In this document: piece by piece, positions 8,093 to 18,250 of the stretch | Layout of the letters: the number at the start of each line of letters is the position of its first letter | Position numbering within the stretch: the first letter of the stretch is position 1 | From: an uncultured Planctomycetaceae bacterium | GTDB lineage: Bacteria; Planctomycetota; Planctomycetia; Planctomycetales; Planctomycetaceae | DNA length: 38,535 nucleotides | Assembly (NCBI GenBank): GCA_903861195.1 | Contig: CAIOTJ010000353.1 | Location: 1 to 38,535, forward strand | Direction: 5' to 3' | Made by a program: the position numbers and the translations under genes | Notes under the pieces: model-generated | The model's input: only the letters and a program-made list of their open reading frames with translations | What the model was told of the DNA's origin: nothing | The model's database searches: none

Positions 8093-10108
8093 ATGCGAAA
8101 CGTCGTTCGCCAACTGGCGTGGTGTCTGTCTGCGTGGGCCCTGGTGGGGCTGGCGGGCTGTTCCGATCCCGATCGTGGTGCTGGAGAGCCAGCCGGGTCG
8201 CCATCGCCGAGCCCCCCCGCTTCGGCACCGGGCGGGGCCGCAGCCCCCGCGGCTGCAGCCACCGGCACAACCCCCCCCGGCACCGCGGTCAAACCGGCTG
8301 AAGAGCCCCCCGCCGAGGCGACCGAGGCCTTTGTCGCTCCCCCGCTGGCCGAAGTCGACGCCCAGGCCAACTGGATCGATCAGCCCGTCGCGAATCTGCT
8401 CGATTTGCGGCGCAAGGAAGACCAGGCAACTCAGCCGCCCCTCAGTGTGGCCGAGGCTCTCGCGCTGAGAAACGATTCGAAAGAGAACAACGACAAGCTT
8501 GTGGCCACACTGGGGCGGGTGGCCCAACAGGCCGAGGAGGTCGATTACGACGCCGTGCTGAACCGGCACATCAAGGCCGATGCCAAGAGTACCAATCCGC
8601 TGTTCCAAAGCTCGGTCTATGAGGCCGATGTGATGGGACTGATCGGCCTCACTCCCTTCACCTTCGACCGGGACATGAACCGGTTTGGGGATGCCGACGT
8701 GGTCGTCTCTTGGCAGACCAGTTCCGACCGGATGCTGGACAAGATCGTGCTGCGTAACGACCTGACCTGGACCGATGGGCAACCGGTGACCGCCCACGAT
8801 CTGGAATTCGCGTTCCACACAGTGATGAGCCCGAAAATCTCGGTCCCGGCGATCAAGACGTCGCTGGCCCGGCTCAAGGGGGTGAAGGCCTACGACGACC
8901 GCACGCTGGTCTACTTCCACAAGGAGGCGCTGGCCACCAACATCTGGAACATCGGCATTCCATTCATTCCCAAGCACGTCTACGAGAAGACGCTGCAGGA
9001 AGACCCCACCATGGAGCAGAGCCCGGCCCACGTCGAGCTCGAAAAGAACCCGGTCACCTGCGGGCCGTACCGGGTGGTCGAGCGCCAGTTGGGCAGCAGT
9101 TATCTCTTCGAACGGCGCGACGACTGGTACCAGAAAGAGGGCCGGCCGATTCGCGAAAAGCCCTACTTCAAGCAGGTGCGGATGCGGGTGATCAGCGAGT
9201 TGAACACCGCTCTGCTGGCTCTGAAGAAGGGGGAGATCGACGAGATGGAACTCTCGGCCGAGCAGTGGGTCAACCAGACCAACGACGAGAGCTTCTACGA
9301 GCAGAACACCAAGTCGTCGGGAATCGAGTGGACCACCTACCTCTTTACCTGGAATCTGAACATCCCGTTTTTCTCCGACGCGCGGGTACGGAAGGCGATG
9401 GGGTACGCCTTCAACCACAAGGAACTGCTCGAGAAGCAGAACTTCGGGCTGTTTGAGGCGGCCAATGGGCCGTATCACCAGACCTCGTGGATGTCTCCCA
9501 AACCGGGGCCCGCCCCTTACATCCAGGATCTCGACAAGGCCGAAGCGCTGCTCGACGAGGCGGGGTGGGTCGACAGTGACAATGACGGCATTCGCGACAA
9601 GCTGGTCGACGGCAAGCGGGTGAAGTTCGAGTTCAGCATCATCTGCACGCCCGTGGAAGAGCGCAAGAAGCTCTGCACCCTGCTGAAAGACAACCTCGGT
9701 CAGATTGGGGTGATCTGCAACGTGAGCCCGCTGGACTTCGCCGTGTTGCAGGAACGGACGGTCGAGCACAAATTCCAGGCGGCGTTTGGCGGCTGGGGTG
9801 CGGGGGCCGACCCCGACCTGTCGTTCAACATCTACGGCACCAATGAGGGACGCAACTACGGGCTGTACTCAAATCCCGAGGTCGACCGGCTGTTCAAGGA
9901 GGCCCGCGGCGAGTTCGACCGCGAGAAGCGGGCGAAGCTGTATGCCCGCATTCATGAGCTGATCTATGAAGACCAGCCGATGACGTACCTGTTCACCAAG
10001 AACTCGTTCTACGCCTTCAGCAAGAAGCTGCGAGGGTACCGGTTCAGTCCCCGCGGCCCGTACCACTACGGACCGGGTGCGTTCAGCCTCTACAAGGTGA
10101 AGAACTGA
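8093..10108 (+). CDS. ABC transporter solute-binding lipoprotein (SBP_bac_5)
   Basis: A 671-residue lipoprotein. The signal peptide ends in the lipobox LVGLAGC with the lipidated Cys at residue 23, then an Ala/Pro/Gly-rich tether of about 60 residues. Residues ~85-180 form an unusual extra segment, and the family-5 peptide/nickel-binding domain follows (LRNDLTWTDGQPVTAHDLEF, then VTCGPYRV and FSDARVRKAMGYAFNHKEL). The insert DSDNDGIRDKLVDG looks like a calcium-type Asp-rich loop. The protein is longer than OppA/DppA (about 540) and closer in size to YejA. It binds a peptide-like ligand outside the inner membrane and delivers it to the two permeases encoded next. A longer in-frame reading exists upstream but has no coding character. 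Confidence 0.88.
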   Translation: MRNVVRQLAWCLSAWALVGLAGCSDPDRGAGEPAGSPSPSPPASAPGGAAAPAAAATGTTPPGTAVKPAEEPPAEATEAFVAPPLAEVDAQANWIDQPVANLLDLRRKEDQATQPPLSVAEALALRNDSKENNDKLVATLGRVAQQAEEVDYDAVLNRHIKADAKSTNPLFQSSVYEADVMGLIGLTPFTFDRDMNRFGDADVVVSWQTSSDRMLDKIVLRNDLTWTDGQPVTAHDLEFAFHTVMSPKISVPAIKTSLARLKGVKAYDDRTLVYFHKEALATNIWNIGIPFIPKHVYEKTLQEDPTMEQSPAHVELEKNPVTCGPYRVVERQLGSSYLFERRDDWYQKEGRPIREKPYFKQVRMRVISELNTALLALKKGEIDEMELSAEQWVNQTNDESFYEQNTKSSGIEWTTYLFTWNLNIPFFSDARVRKAMGYAFNHKELLEKQNFGLFEAANGPYHQTSWMSPKPGPAPYIQDLDKAEALLDEAGWVDSDNDGIRDKLVDGKRVKFEFSIICTPVEERKKLCTLLKDNLGQIGVICNVSPLDFAVLQERTVEHKFQAAFGGWGAGADPDLSFNIYGTNEGRNYGLYSNPEVDRLFKEARGEFDREKRAKLYARIHELIYEDQPMTYLFTKNSFYAFSKKLRGYRFSPRGPYHYGPGAFSLYKVKN

Positions 10109-10136
10109 TCGCCCTGCCCCGGGCGTGGTGGGTGCC

Positions 10137-10157
10137 CCCGCCGTGTTGGTCGGCGGG
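10137..10157 (+). promoter_or_regulatory. Intercistronic hairpin between binding protein and permease genes
   Basis: CCCGCCG and CGGCGGG form a perfect 7-bp GC stem around a 7-nt loop, in the 99-base gap after the binding-protein gene. There is no T tract, so it is not a typical terminator. Such hairpins behind binding-protein genes often protect the upstream mRNA from 3' decay, which raises binding protein over permease; that role is inferred here. Confidence 0.45.
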
Positions 10158-10207
10158 TTGTGCGGAAGTGGCTGGCCTGTGTGTCCTGATCCCGGTGTTC
10201 GAACTTC

Positions 10208-11188
10208 ATGCTGAATTACCTGGTGCGGCGGCTGCTGATTGGGCTGGTGACGCTGGTCGCGATCACCTTCCTGGTCTTCGGGCTGATTCGCAGCATGCCC
10301 GGGAATCCCGCGCTGATGAGGATGGCCGAGGCCTCTCCGGATCGCGAAATTGACCCGGCTGACCTGGAGCGAATGAACCGCGACTACGGACTCGACAAGC
10401 CGTGGTACCAGGCCTATTTCGTGTGGCTGGGGAATGTGCTGCAGGGGGACCTGGGGCGCAGCTTTTTCCGCAAGGAACCGGTCGCCCGGCTGATCCGGCA
10501 GCGGATGGGGCCGACGCTGTTGCTGTCGGTCACCTCGCTGTTGCTGACCTACCTGTTGTCGATACCGCTGGGGCTGTACTCTTCGGCCCGGGCCAACCGC
10601 CCGGAAGAACGGGTGTTGAGCACGGGGCTGTACATGCTCTATTCGCTGCCGGCGTTTGTGGCGGCGCTGCTGTTATTGTACCTGTTCGCCTACAAGCTCG
10701 ACTGGCTGCCGTTGTTTGGAATGACCAGCGACAACCACCAGACGCTCAGTCCCTCCGGAAAGCTCGTCGACATTGTGTGGCATGCAGTGCTGCCGGTGAT
10801 CTGTTCGACCTATGGCAGCCTGGCCTACTACACGCGGTTCGTGCGGGCCAACCTGCAGGAGGTGATCAGGCAGGATTACATCCGCACGGCACGGGCGAAG
10901 GGTGCGGGGCCGATGCGAGTGCTGGTCAGGCATGCCTTCCGGAACACGCTGATTCCGCTGGTGACCCTGGTGGGACTGACTTTGCCCTATCTGCTCTCGG
11001 GCTCGATTGTGTTGGAGCAGGTCTTCTCGTGGCCGGGGATGGGGCGGATGTACTTCGAGTCGATCAATGCCCGCGATTACCCGGTGATCATGGGGCTGAC
11101 CCTGCTGTTTTCGACACTGGCCCTGGTGGGTCAGTTGGTGGCCGACGTGTTGTATGCGGTGGTGGATCCCCGGGTGTCGTACTCATGA
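10208..11188 (+). CDS. ABC transporter permease, OppB/DppB/YejB type
   Basis: A 326-residue inner-membrane permease with about six helices. It opens with MLNYLVRRLL and the hydrophobic TM1 that runs into FGLIRSMPGNP, typical of the OppB group. The EAA loop that contacts the ATPase is DYIRTARAKGAGPMRVLVRHAFRNTLIP in outline (near residues 218-245), followed by GSIVLEQVFSWPGMG. Its last four bases (ATGA) overlap the start of the second permease, indicating translational coupling. It forms the heterodimeric pore of a peptide-type importer with its neighbour. Confidence 0.92.
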   Translation: MLNYLVRRLLIGLVTLVAITFLVFGLIRSMPGNPALMRMAEASPDREIDPADLERMNRDYGLDKPWYQAYFVWLGNVLQGDLGRSFFRKEPVARLIRQRMGPTLLLSVTSLLLTYLLSIPLGLYSSARANRPEERVLSTGLYMLYSLPAFVAALLLLYLFAYKLDWLPLFGMTSDNHQTLSPSGKLVDIVWHAVLPVICSTYGSLAYYTRFVRANLQEVIRQDYIRTARAKGAGPMRVLVRHAFRNTLIPLVTLVGLTLPYLLSGSIVLEQVFSWPGMGRMYFESINARDYPVIMGLTLLFSTLALVGQLVADVLYAVVDPRVSYS

Positions 11189-12264
11189 GCAGCGCACCGC
11201 GAAGTCGCAGCGCAGGGTTCTGGGCCCAGGCGTGGTCTCAGTTTCGGCAGCGCCGGTTGGCGATGACCGCCCTGGGCATGGTCGGGCTGCTGGCGCTGGT
11301 GGCGCTGCTCGCCCCGGCCATCGCGGGAACCCGCCCGATCGTCTGCCGGTACAAGGGGCAGCTCTACTTCCCGTGCCTCTACTACTTCAACCCGGCGTGG
11401 GAAAACCCCGTGTTCGCCCGCGACAGATTCCGGCAGCGGTATCCCCGAAACCTGCGCGAGAAGGATGCCCAGAGTTGGGCGATCTGGCCTCTGGTGTTTC
11501 AGGACCCATTCCGGCGGGTGGCTGAGAATGAATGGGAAGACCGCCCGGGCAATCCCGCGGGGATGGAGGGCAAGCCCAGCTCGATGAACCTGCTGGGGAC
11601 CAATTCGGAAGGAATCGACGTCTTCGCCCAACTGGTGCATGGGACCACGATTGCCCTGCTGGTGGGGTTTGTGTCGATGGGAATCGCCTCGCTGATTGGC
11701 ATCTCCCTCGGGGCGATTGCTGGTTATGTGGGGGGCTGGGCCGATCTTTGCCTGTCGCGGTTGATCGAAGTGGTGCTCTGCATTCCGCCGCTGGCGCTGA
11801 TTCTGGCGGTGCTGTCGATCCTCGAAAAGCCGACGATCTGGCACATGATGGCGGTGATTGGCTGCACCGGCTGGACGACCATTGCCCGGCTCACGCGGGC
11901 CGAGTTCCTCAAACTGCGGGATGCCGACTTCGTGCTGGCGGCGCGGGCGATGGGGTTTGGCTGGCCGCGCATCATCTTCCGGCACATTCTGCCGAATGCA
12001 CTGGCCCCCGTTCTGGTGCCGATCACGTTTGGAATTGCCTCGGCCATTCTGACCGAAAGCAGCCTGAGTTTTCTGGGATTTGGAGCACCGCCGCCGAACC
12101 CGAGTTGGGGAACGTTGCTCAATTCGGCCCGCAGCAACATGGGAATGTGGTGGCTGATCGTGTTCCCGGGGGCGGCCATTTTTACCGCAGTATTGTGTTA
12201 CAACCTGATCGGCGAGGGGTTGCAGGAGGCGATCGATCCGCGGCTGCGAGATGCCGGGAAATGA
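11185..12264 (+). CDS. ABC transporter permease, OppC/YejE type
   Basis: A 359-residue permease. After TM1 (residues ~22-45) there is a long periplasmic insertion of about 90 residues, including CRYKGQLYFPCLYYFNPAWE and ending in the conserved LLGTNSEGIDVFAQLVHG. An insertion at this place with a YxGxLYFP-like segment is characteristic of YejE-type OppC proteins rather than DppC. The EAA loop is DFVLAARAMGFGWPRIIFRH. It starts inside the stop codon of the upstream permease. No ATPase gene follows; the next 0.9 kb is non-coding, so the complex must borrow or encode its ATP-binding subunit elsewhere. Confidence 0.92.
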   Translation: MSSAPRSRSAGFWAQAWSQFRQRRLAMTALGMVGLLALVALLAPAIAGTRPIVCRYKGQLYFPCLYYFNPAWENPVFARDRFRQRYPRNLREKDAQSWAIWPLVFQDPFRRVAENEWEDRPGNPAGMEGKPSSMNLLGTNSEGIDVFAQLVHGTTIALLVGFVSMGIASLIGISLGAIAGYVGGWADLCLSRLIEVVLCIPPLALILAVLSILEKPTIWHMMAVIGCTGWTTIARLTRAEFLKLRDADFVLAARAMGFGWPRIIFRHILPNALAPVLVPITFGIASAILTESSLSFLGFGAPPPNPSWGTLLNSARSNMGMWWLIVFPGAAIFTAVLCYNLIGEGLQEAIDPRLRDAGK

Positions 12265-13173
12265 CGGGCCGGGGCGGTAAGACGGATTCGTCGCGATGAC
12301 GGTGTCGTCAGCCTTGGCGCGCAACCCGGGAGTTGAGGGAACACGCTCTTGACCCAGGATGAATTGGTGGGGGATCCCGCCGACCAAGCGAGTGGACGCA
12401 AATTGATTTCTTAGAAACCAACTGCGGGAGTTGACCTTCAGACTCCACCCGTTTAATCTCCCTCCCGGCGATGGCGAGTTCAGACTCGCTTGCAGCGACT
12501 GCTTCGCCGGTGCCAAGGCGTGCACTGTGGAGGAAATTCCACTTGCGCACACCGGGTGTCTTTGGCGTGAGTCGTATGGAATCCACAGTGCCCGCCGTTG
12601 CCAACCGCGTCGGAATCTGTCTGAGTGGCAGTTCTTTCTGTGGCAGATCTTTCTGTGGCAGTTCTTTCTGTGGCAGTTCTTTCTGTGGCAGTTCTCGACC
12701 CCCGGCCGATGGCTCTCCGCCCGACTGGCCCAACCCCCGCGGAAGTTGTTTTCCCTGCGAGAGGGCTTTGTTTTCGTGGGATCGCACCACTCTGTCTGCA
12801 CCCGTAACCACCGCGGTCGGCTTTGAACCTGCGGAGGGCTGGGTCGACCGTGTTCATTTCTGGGGCAGTCCCGTTGTGTCAGCCCGCGGAGCAGCCAGTT
12901 CCCGGGGAGTCCGAACTGGCCAAACCGCCTCCGCCGTCGCCAGAGCAACCGGTTCTCGGCGAACCAGATGGCATGGTCCGGGCGAACCGCTGGTCCAGTC
13001 GAGAACAGGGAGGTCCGGCACATGGCCCGCCGTCATTGTCTCCCCTGAGCGGCCAGCCCGGGTAACAACGCGCCGCCCCTCCCCTTCTGAAATACCTCGT
13101 CGGGCCGCCTTGCGTTCCGGAGAGTGATGACCAGAACTTGCTGGTGCGACCGCCAGGGGCTGCCGGTGGACGC
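12265..13173. other. 0.9 kb non-coding stretch between convergent genes
   Basis: Open frames occur on both strands, but none has family resemblance, a plausible start signal or coherent amino-acid composition. No tRNA, intrinsic terminator or insertion-sequence ends were recognised. Its composition is more mixed than that of the flanking genes. The only clear structure is a 15-bp tandem repeat near the middle. It may be a decayed gene, but no parent could be identified. Confidence 0.5.
12625..12699 (+). repeat. 15-bp tandem repeat, about 4.7 units
   Basis: The unit GTGGCAGTTCTTTCT repeats from 12625; the second unit has one change (A for T), and the fifth diverges in its last three bases. 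Because the period is a multiple of three, every frame reads a five-residue repeat (for example KELPQ on the reverse strand), but no surrounding gene supports coding use. Confidence 0.85.
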
Positions 13174-14181
13174 CTACAGCAGATCGGGAACAATCACAAT
13201 CTTGCCCGCCAGCGTCCCCTGTTTTCGCAGGGTGTTGTCTTCCTGCAGTTGATGGGCGGCGGCGGTGGTCGAGATGGTGTAGGTGGGGCCCACCGCGGGG
13301 TGCCAGCCGCCTCGCTGGTAGAGGTTGTTGATTGCCACGGCACACTCCCGCTGCTCATCGGGGGAGGCATTGAACATCGCGTAGCCCAGCAGCGAGAGAT
13401 CCTTGGTGTAGAACGGGCCCAATTGGAATTGAGGCCGCGAATCCCGCCCCGCCAGCACCACGATGCGACCACGGGGCGCCATCAGCCCAATCGTCCGATC
13501 GAGCGTCGGCTCGCGCTGGGTTTCGAACCAGACGTTGATGCCACCCAAGGGGGAGGCCAAGGCGCGAATCTGCTCGTCCAAGTCCGCCGCACGGTAATCG
13601 AGCGCCAGATCGGCTCCCAGTTGGCGGCAGTACTCCTGCTTCTCGGCAGTCCCGGCGGTCGTGATCACATGAGCCCCGGCCGCCTTGGCCTGCTGGATGA
13701 CCGCCGAACCCACTCCCCCGGCCCCACCATTCACAAACAGCACCTCTCCCTGCTGGATGTGAGCCCGGTGGAACAGTCCCAGGTACGCGGTGATTCCCAC
13801 CAGAGCCCCCGCGGCCGCCTCGGTATCCAGCTCCTGTGGAGGGGTGGGATACAGCCATTTTTCATCCACCACCACGTACTCGGCCGTGGTCCCCTGGCGT
13901 CCGAACAGTCCTTGGTTGGAACCCCAGACCCGGTCCCCCTCCTTGAAGCGACGAACCCCCACCCCCACGGTTGCAATGGTCCCCGCCACATCACACCCGA
14001 CGATGTAGGGAAACTTCAGCGGCATCGCGACCGCACCGCTGCGGACATACAGATCGATCGGGTTGACCGAAACCGCCCCCACGCGGATCAGTACCTCTCC
14101 CTTCTGGGGAACGGGCTTGGGCAGTTCTCCATAGGTGATGACATCCGGACCACCAGTCTGCTGGATGTACGCCGCACGCAT
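13174..14181 (-). CDS. Zinc-free quinone oxidoreductase-like alcohol dehydrogenase
   Basis: A 335-residue medium-chain dehydrogenase/reductase of the NADPH:quinone reductase (zeta-crystallin) group. The N-terminal GroES-like fold starts MRAAYIQQTGGPDVITYGEL. The coenzyme-binding motif is VNGGAGGVGSAVIQQAKAAG, and the quinone-reductase pattern is complete from VSVNPIDLYVRSG to VGCDVAGT. The cysteine cluster of structural-zinc alcohol dehydrogenases is missing, as expected for this group. It probably reduces quinones or enones in the cytoplasm. The ATG before RAAYIQ was chosen because it matches the family N terminus; an ATG five codons upstream is the main alternative. It lies 126 bases after the start-distal end of the reverse-strand YfhO gene and may share its transcript. 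Confidence 0.85.
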   Translation of the reverse strand: MRAAYIQQTGGPDVITYGELPKPVPQKGEVLIRVGAVSVNPIDLYVRSGAVAMPLKFPYIVGCDVAGTIATVGVGVRRFKEGDRVWGSNQGLFGRQGTTAEYVVVDEKWLYPTPPQELDTEAAAGALVGITAYLGLFHRAHIQQGEVLFVNGGAGGVGSAVIQQAKAAGAHVITTAGTAEKQEYCRQLGADLALDYRAADLDEQIRALASPLGGINVWFETQREPTLDRTIGLMAPRGRIVVLAGRDSRPQFQLGPFYTKDLSLLGYAMFNASPDEQRECAVAINNLYQRGGWHPAVGPTYTISTTAAAHQLQEDNTLRKQGTLAGKIVIVPDLL

Positions 14182-14307
14182 GAACGGAGAGGGCATTCTG
14201 GTTGTGAGCGATGGGATTGCTGTGGCGGGACGCAGAGGCAGAATCTCAATCGCCAGTGGAAGAAGGCAGATTCCTGACAATCACCCTCTTCCGTCGGAAC
14301 ACTCCAG

Positions 14308-16380
14308 TCACTTGGCGACAACCCGGGGACGCTCCCGGCACAACACTGCGAACGAGCTCCAAATGATCAAACCGATCAGGCTCAATCCCGTTCCAAGATA
14401 TAAAGACCCGGATTGATAAGTCCAGCGAATTTCATGACTTCCCGCCGTCACTTCCACCCCCCGAAAAATATTTTCCACCACCACCGGCCGACCCGGTTGC
14501 CCATCGACCAGTACCCGCCAGCCCGGATAGGCGAGATCGGTCAAAACCACAGTTCCCGGCTGCTGCGCCTCGACTTCAATCTCGATCTCTTGCGGCTCGT
14601 AGCGGACCAGGCGGGGAGAGGGGTTCAGCCCTGGCTGCAACCAGGCCACACGCCCGCGCGTGCGCTCCAATTCGTAGAGATAGAACCCATGCGAGGAGCT
14701 GCGCGCCAAAGGGACGTTCAGACAGGGATCGGCTCCAAACCAGACCTGCTTCACCGGCCAGCCCGACTGGGGAATCGGCGTCAGACTCAGGATGTGCGTC
14801 ACCCCGTTCCGATCCAGCCAGTCGAGCTGTTCCAGCGTCGGCAGCGTCTCCCGGAAGGGGAGTGGTTGGGGCATCGCCACTTGGGGATCGAAGTAGGCTG
14901 CCGGTCCCAGCCCCAAATAGACCGGATAGGTCCCCGCCCCCACCAGCGAGGGAAGGTTCTTCCCCTCGTTCAGCATGCGGGTGGGGCTGGCCCGGTCGGC
15001 CAGGAACTGCCGGATTGGACTGCGGTCGCGCCACCCGACCGGAGCCTGTGCAACAGGAAACGCATGCGTGACCTTCTGGCTGACCCACCACAGATCGGCC
15101 ACCGTCGCCCCAAACGCCGCCACAATCCAACCCAGTGCCGCCAGACCGGGCAGCCGACGTTCCACCGCCGCGAATCCCGCCCCCGCCAGCAAGGCGACCC
15201 CCAGCGTGGCAAGCACCCCATACCGCCCCGGTCCCTCGAAAAAGCTGAATCCGGGCAGATGATTCGTCACCGGCAGCAGCCACCCGGTCGCGTAACACAC
15301 GGCCGCCACGATCAACGCCAGCCAGAGCCAGCGAATCCGGGACGGCACGCTCGAGCGGCGGTCAACCAACCCCAGCACCGCCAGCAGCAACGGCAGCAGC
15401 CCAAAGTAGAGATGAGCCTCCACCCAGTTGGTGCGCGGCCGGGTGGGGTCGGCCACCGACTGCACCATCTGGTCCCCCGCATACCACTTCCACGGTTGGA
15501 CGACCTGGGCCAGGTAGGCGGGGGGAATGTAGCCATAGCCGGGGTCATGCTCGGCCGTCACCGTCTGCCGCTGACTCGCCTGTTTCAGCTCCCAGGTCGG
15601 CACCAGTTGCACCGCGGCCAGCAGAAAGGCGAGGGCGATCATCGCGAACAACCAGCCAGCCCGACCAATCCGACTGGCCGACGGCTCGTTCGCCGCCGCG
15701 GCACAACCCCACCACAGCCGGACAGGAACCGTCACTGCCAAACAGAGTTGCGTCAGAAATGCCAGCAGGAAATGCCCGGCCAGGAGCTGCAGGGCCAGCA
15801 CCACGGGCAGGAACAGTAAAAACCGCCTTAGCCCCGTCTGCAAGAACGATTCGGCACACCACAGCGCCAAGGGGAGCCAACTCCCCCCCACGATCGCCCA
15901 CTCGAGCGAGACGCGCGGGGGAAACCAGCTGTAGGTGTAGACCAGGGCCCCAAACGTGGCCGCCAGCGGGCGCAGCCCCAGCCTCCGCACGTAGAGCCAG
16001 CACGCGACAAACGCCAGCACGTAGTGCCCGATAATCGTCAGGTTGTAGGCGGTCCCCAGATCGCACAGGCGGTAAAGCACCAGAAACGGAGGATACAAGA
16101 CCCCCGTCTGGCTTTCCGCCAGTTGGGGATATCCATTCCCCACCAGGTTGTTCCACAGGGGCAACTCCCCCCGGGCGAGGCTGTCGGCGTAAAAGGCCTT
16201 CTGGGGCATGAAGTAGTAGTAAATATCCCCCCCCACCAATCCTCCTCCAGTCCAGAGGGTGGGCCAGAAGAGACCGGTCAGCGCCACGGCCGTCAGCAGC
16301 ATGGCCACCCCGCCTCCCCAGGAGGTGGAGGAACGCCGGGCGGCCGGGGCTGGGGCCGGGGGGGCGGTGGGGGCAGACAC
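14308..16380 (-). CDS. YfhO-family polytopic membrane protein
   Basis: A protein of about 690 residues with a Pro/Ala-rich start, then TM1 and a first outer loop containing [19 protein letters not shown] and [15 protein letters not shown], which is the typical YfhO pattern (a GT-C-like acidic loop followed by PLWN). About twelve more hydrophobic segments follow, then a C-terminal beta-rich domain ending in [11 protein letters not shown] and a last membrane helix. YfhO proteins are linked to glycosylation of envelope polymers, transferring sugars from lipid carriers; the polymer is unknown here. The start is uncertain: GTG at 16380 is used because CAGGA lies upstream, but an upstream ATG at 16473 gives 721 residues. 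It is divergent from pgi with a gap of about 190 bases. Confidence 0.8.
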   Translation of the reverse strand: MSAPTAPPAPAPAARRSSTSWGGGVAMLLTAVALTGLFWPTLWTGGGLVGGDIYYYFMPQKAFYADSLARGELPLWNNLVGNGYPQLAESQTGVLYPPFLVLYRLCDLGTAYNLTIIGHYVLAFVACWLYVRRLGLRPLAATFGALVYTYSWFPPRVSLEWAIVGGSWLPLALWCAESFLQTGLRRFLLFLPVVLALQLLAGHFLLAFLTQLCLAVTVPVRLWWGCAAAANEPSASRIGRAGWLFAMIALAFLLAAVQLVPTWELKQASQRQTVTAEHDPGYGYIPPAYLAQVVQPWKWYAGDQMVQSVADPTRPRTNWVEAHLYFGLLPLLLAVLGLVDRRSSVPSRIRWLWLALIVAAVCYATGWLLPVTNHLPGFSFFEGPGRYGVLATLGVALLAGAGFAAVERRLPGLAALGWIVAAFGATVADLWWVSQKVTHAFPVAQAPVGWRDRSPIRQFLADRASPTRMLNEGKNLPSLVGAGTYPVYLGLGPAAYFDPQVAMPQPLPFRETLPTLEQLDWLDRNGVTHILSLTPIPQSGWPVKQVWFGADPCLNVPLARSSSHGFYLYELERTRGRVAWLQPGLNPSPRLVRYEPQEIEIEVEAQQPGTVVLTDLAYPGWRVLVDGQPGRPVVVENIFRGVEVTAGSHEIRWTYQSGSLYLGTGLSLIGLIIWSSFAVLCRERPRVVAK

Positions 16381-16569
16381 GAAGCGGTCATCCTGTGGGG
16401 AAAGGAGGGATCCCGGGGATCGGTCTGGGTCCGGGGCACCTGCTATTCGACCGACTCCCCCGCCCCCCCACAAGGGGACGACACGCTTGCCGCGGACGGT
16501 TCCAGCGGCCAGACTGCGAGGCGTTCACAGCGCGCTCGCGATCTGTCTCCCCCCCCGAATCGATTCCGC

Positions 16570-18147
16570 ATGACCACTTCTCCCAACTGGTCGCAGTTCC
16601 AGTCACACCAAACTGGCATCCGCTCACTGGGGCTGAGTCTCGACACCAGCCGCATGGCCTGCCCGCCAGACACCCTGCGGGAACTGGCCCCCCGGTTCGA
16701 GCAGGCGTTCGCCGACATGGCCAGGCTCGAGCAGGGGGCGATTGCCAATCCCGATGAAAACCGCATGGTCGGTCACTACTGGCTGCGGACTCCCGAATTG
16801 GCCCCGCAGCCCGAATTGACGCGTGAGATCACCCAGTCGGTCGCCGCGATCCGCGAGTTCGCCGCCGCGGTCCACGCGGGGCGCATCAGGACCCCGGCGG
16901 GACAGCCCTTCACCGGGGTCCTGTCGATTGGCATCGGCGGCTCGGCCCTCGGCCCCATGTTTGTGGCCGACGCCCTGGGCCACCCCGCGACCGACAAGTT
17001 GCAAATCGACTTCGTCGACAACACCGATCCCGACGGAATTGCCCGCGTGCTGGCCGAGCTTGGCAGTCGGCTCGGGCAGACCCTCTGCATTGTGACCTCC
17101 AAGAGCGGCGGCACCCCCGAGACCCGCAATGGAATGCTGCTGGTGGCCGCGGCGTATCGGCAGGCGGGGCTCGATTTCGCCCGGCACGCGGTGGCGATCA
17201 CGATGCCGGGTTCGAAGCTCGATCAAGCGGCTACGGCGGACCAATGGTTGGCGCGGTTCCCGATGTTTGACTGGGTGGGGGGCCGGACCAGCGTGCTCTC
17301 GGCGGTGGGGCTGTTGCCGGCCGCCTTGCAGGGACTCGACATCGAGGGGCTGCTGGCGGGTGCGCGCGACTGTGACGCCGTCACCCGCGTCGCCAGCCTG
17401 CAGACCAATCCCGCCGCGCAGCTCGCCGCGATGTGGTACCACGCAACCGATGGCCAGGGACGCAAAGACATGGTGGTGCTCCCCTACAAAGACCGCCTGC
17501 TGTTGTTCAGTCGGTACCTGCAGCAACTGGTGATGGAATCTCTCGGCAAGCAGCTCGACCTGCAGGGGAAGAAAGTCGAGCAGGGGTTGACGGTGTATGG
17601 CAACAAGGGTTCGACCGACCAGCATGCCTACGTGCAGCAACTGCGGGACGGGGTGCCGAATTTCTTCGCGGTACTCATCCGGGTGCTCGAAGCGGGGCCT
17701 GATGCGCTGGAGGTCGAACCGGGCATCACCTCCGGAGACTATCTGCACGGATTTCTGCTGGGGACCCGGGCGGCGTTGTACGAAAACAACCGGCCGTCGC
17801 TGATGCTCACCATTCCCCGGGTCGACGCCCGCACGGTGGGGGGGCTGATCGCCCTGTTCGAACGAGCCGTCGGGCTGTATGCCTCGCTGGTGGGAATCAA
17901 CGCCTATCACCAGCCGGGGGTCGAGGCGGGCAAGAAAGCCGCCTCGCAGGTGTTGGCCCTGCAGGACCGGGTGCGGGGAGGGTTGGGCTTGCAGCCGCAG
18001 TCGGCCGAAGAGCTGGCGCGGGCTGTGGGAGCCGGGGACGACGTGGAACTGGTCTATCTGCTGCTGGAACACCTCGCGGCCAACGGCCGGGCGCGGTCGA
18101 CCGGGGACGGCACCCCGGGCGGAGCCCGTTTCTGGAAGGTGTCGTGA
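16570..18147 (+). CDS. pgi: Glucose-6-phosphate isomerase
   Basis: A 525-residue cytoplasmic enzyme that interconverts glucose 6-phosphate and fructose 6-phosphate in glycolysis and gluconeogenesis. The phosphate-binding segments are clear: [18 protein letters not shown] (about residues 118-135) and [17 protein letters not shown]. The catalytic region contains [32 protein letters not shown] and [15 protein letters not shown], which holds the C-terminal lysine of the family signature. Length fits the larger bacterial type. The ATG starts [11 protein letters not shown]; the reading extends upstream without family resemblance. A monocistronic unit is likely, since it is divergent from the gene before and convergent with the gene after. 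Confidence 0.95.
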   Translation: MTTSPNWSQFQSHQTGIRSLGLSLDTSRMACPPDTLRELAPRFEQAFADMARLEQGAIANPDENRMVGHYWLRTPELAPQPELTREITQSVAAIREFAAAVHAGRIRTPAGQPFTGVLSIGIGGSALGPMFVADALGHPATDKLQIDFVDNTDPDGIARVLAELGSRLGQTLCIVTSKSGGTPETRNGMLLVAAAYRQAGLDFARHAVAITMPGSKLDQAATADQWLARFPMFDWVGGRTSVLSAVGLLPAALQGLDIEGLLAGARDCDAVTRVASLQTNPAAQLAAMWYHATDGQGRKDMVVLPYKDRLLLFSRYLQQLVMESLGKQLDLQGKKVEQGLTVYGNKGSTDQHAYVQQLRDGVPNFFAVLIRVLEAGPDALEVEPGITSGDYLHGFLLGTRAALYENNRPSLMLTIPRVDARTVGGLIALFERAVGLYASLVGINAYHQPGVEAGKKAASQVLALQDRVRGGLGLQPQSAEELARAVGAGDDVELVYLLLEHLAANGRARSTGDGTPGGARFWKVS

Positions 18148-18250
18148 GGGGGGGGCCGGGCAGGCCGGGAACTGACCCGTCAGCCTGTGGAACGACCCCG
18201 AAGGTGGATCCACCAAGGACATTGCGTACCCCCGAGGAACACGACGTCGC

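Noticed and set aside
12625-12807. Possible pentapeptide-repeat protein from the 15-bp repeat (VADLS-like units)
   Set aside because: Only about five units derived from one DNA repeat, with no further repeats or supporting start signal; the reading is better explained by slippage.
11131-13023. 630-codon reverse frame across the second permease and the non-coding stretch
   Set aside because: No family resemblance; over half of it is antisense to a permease, and the rest crosses the 15-bp repeat.
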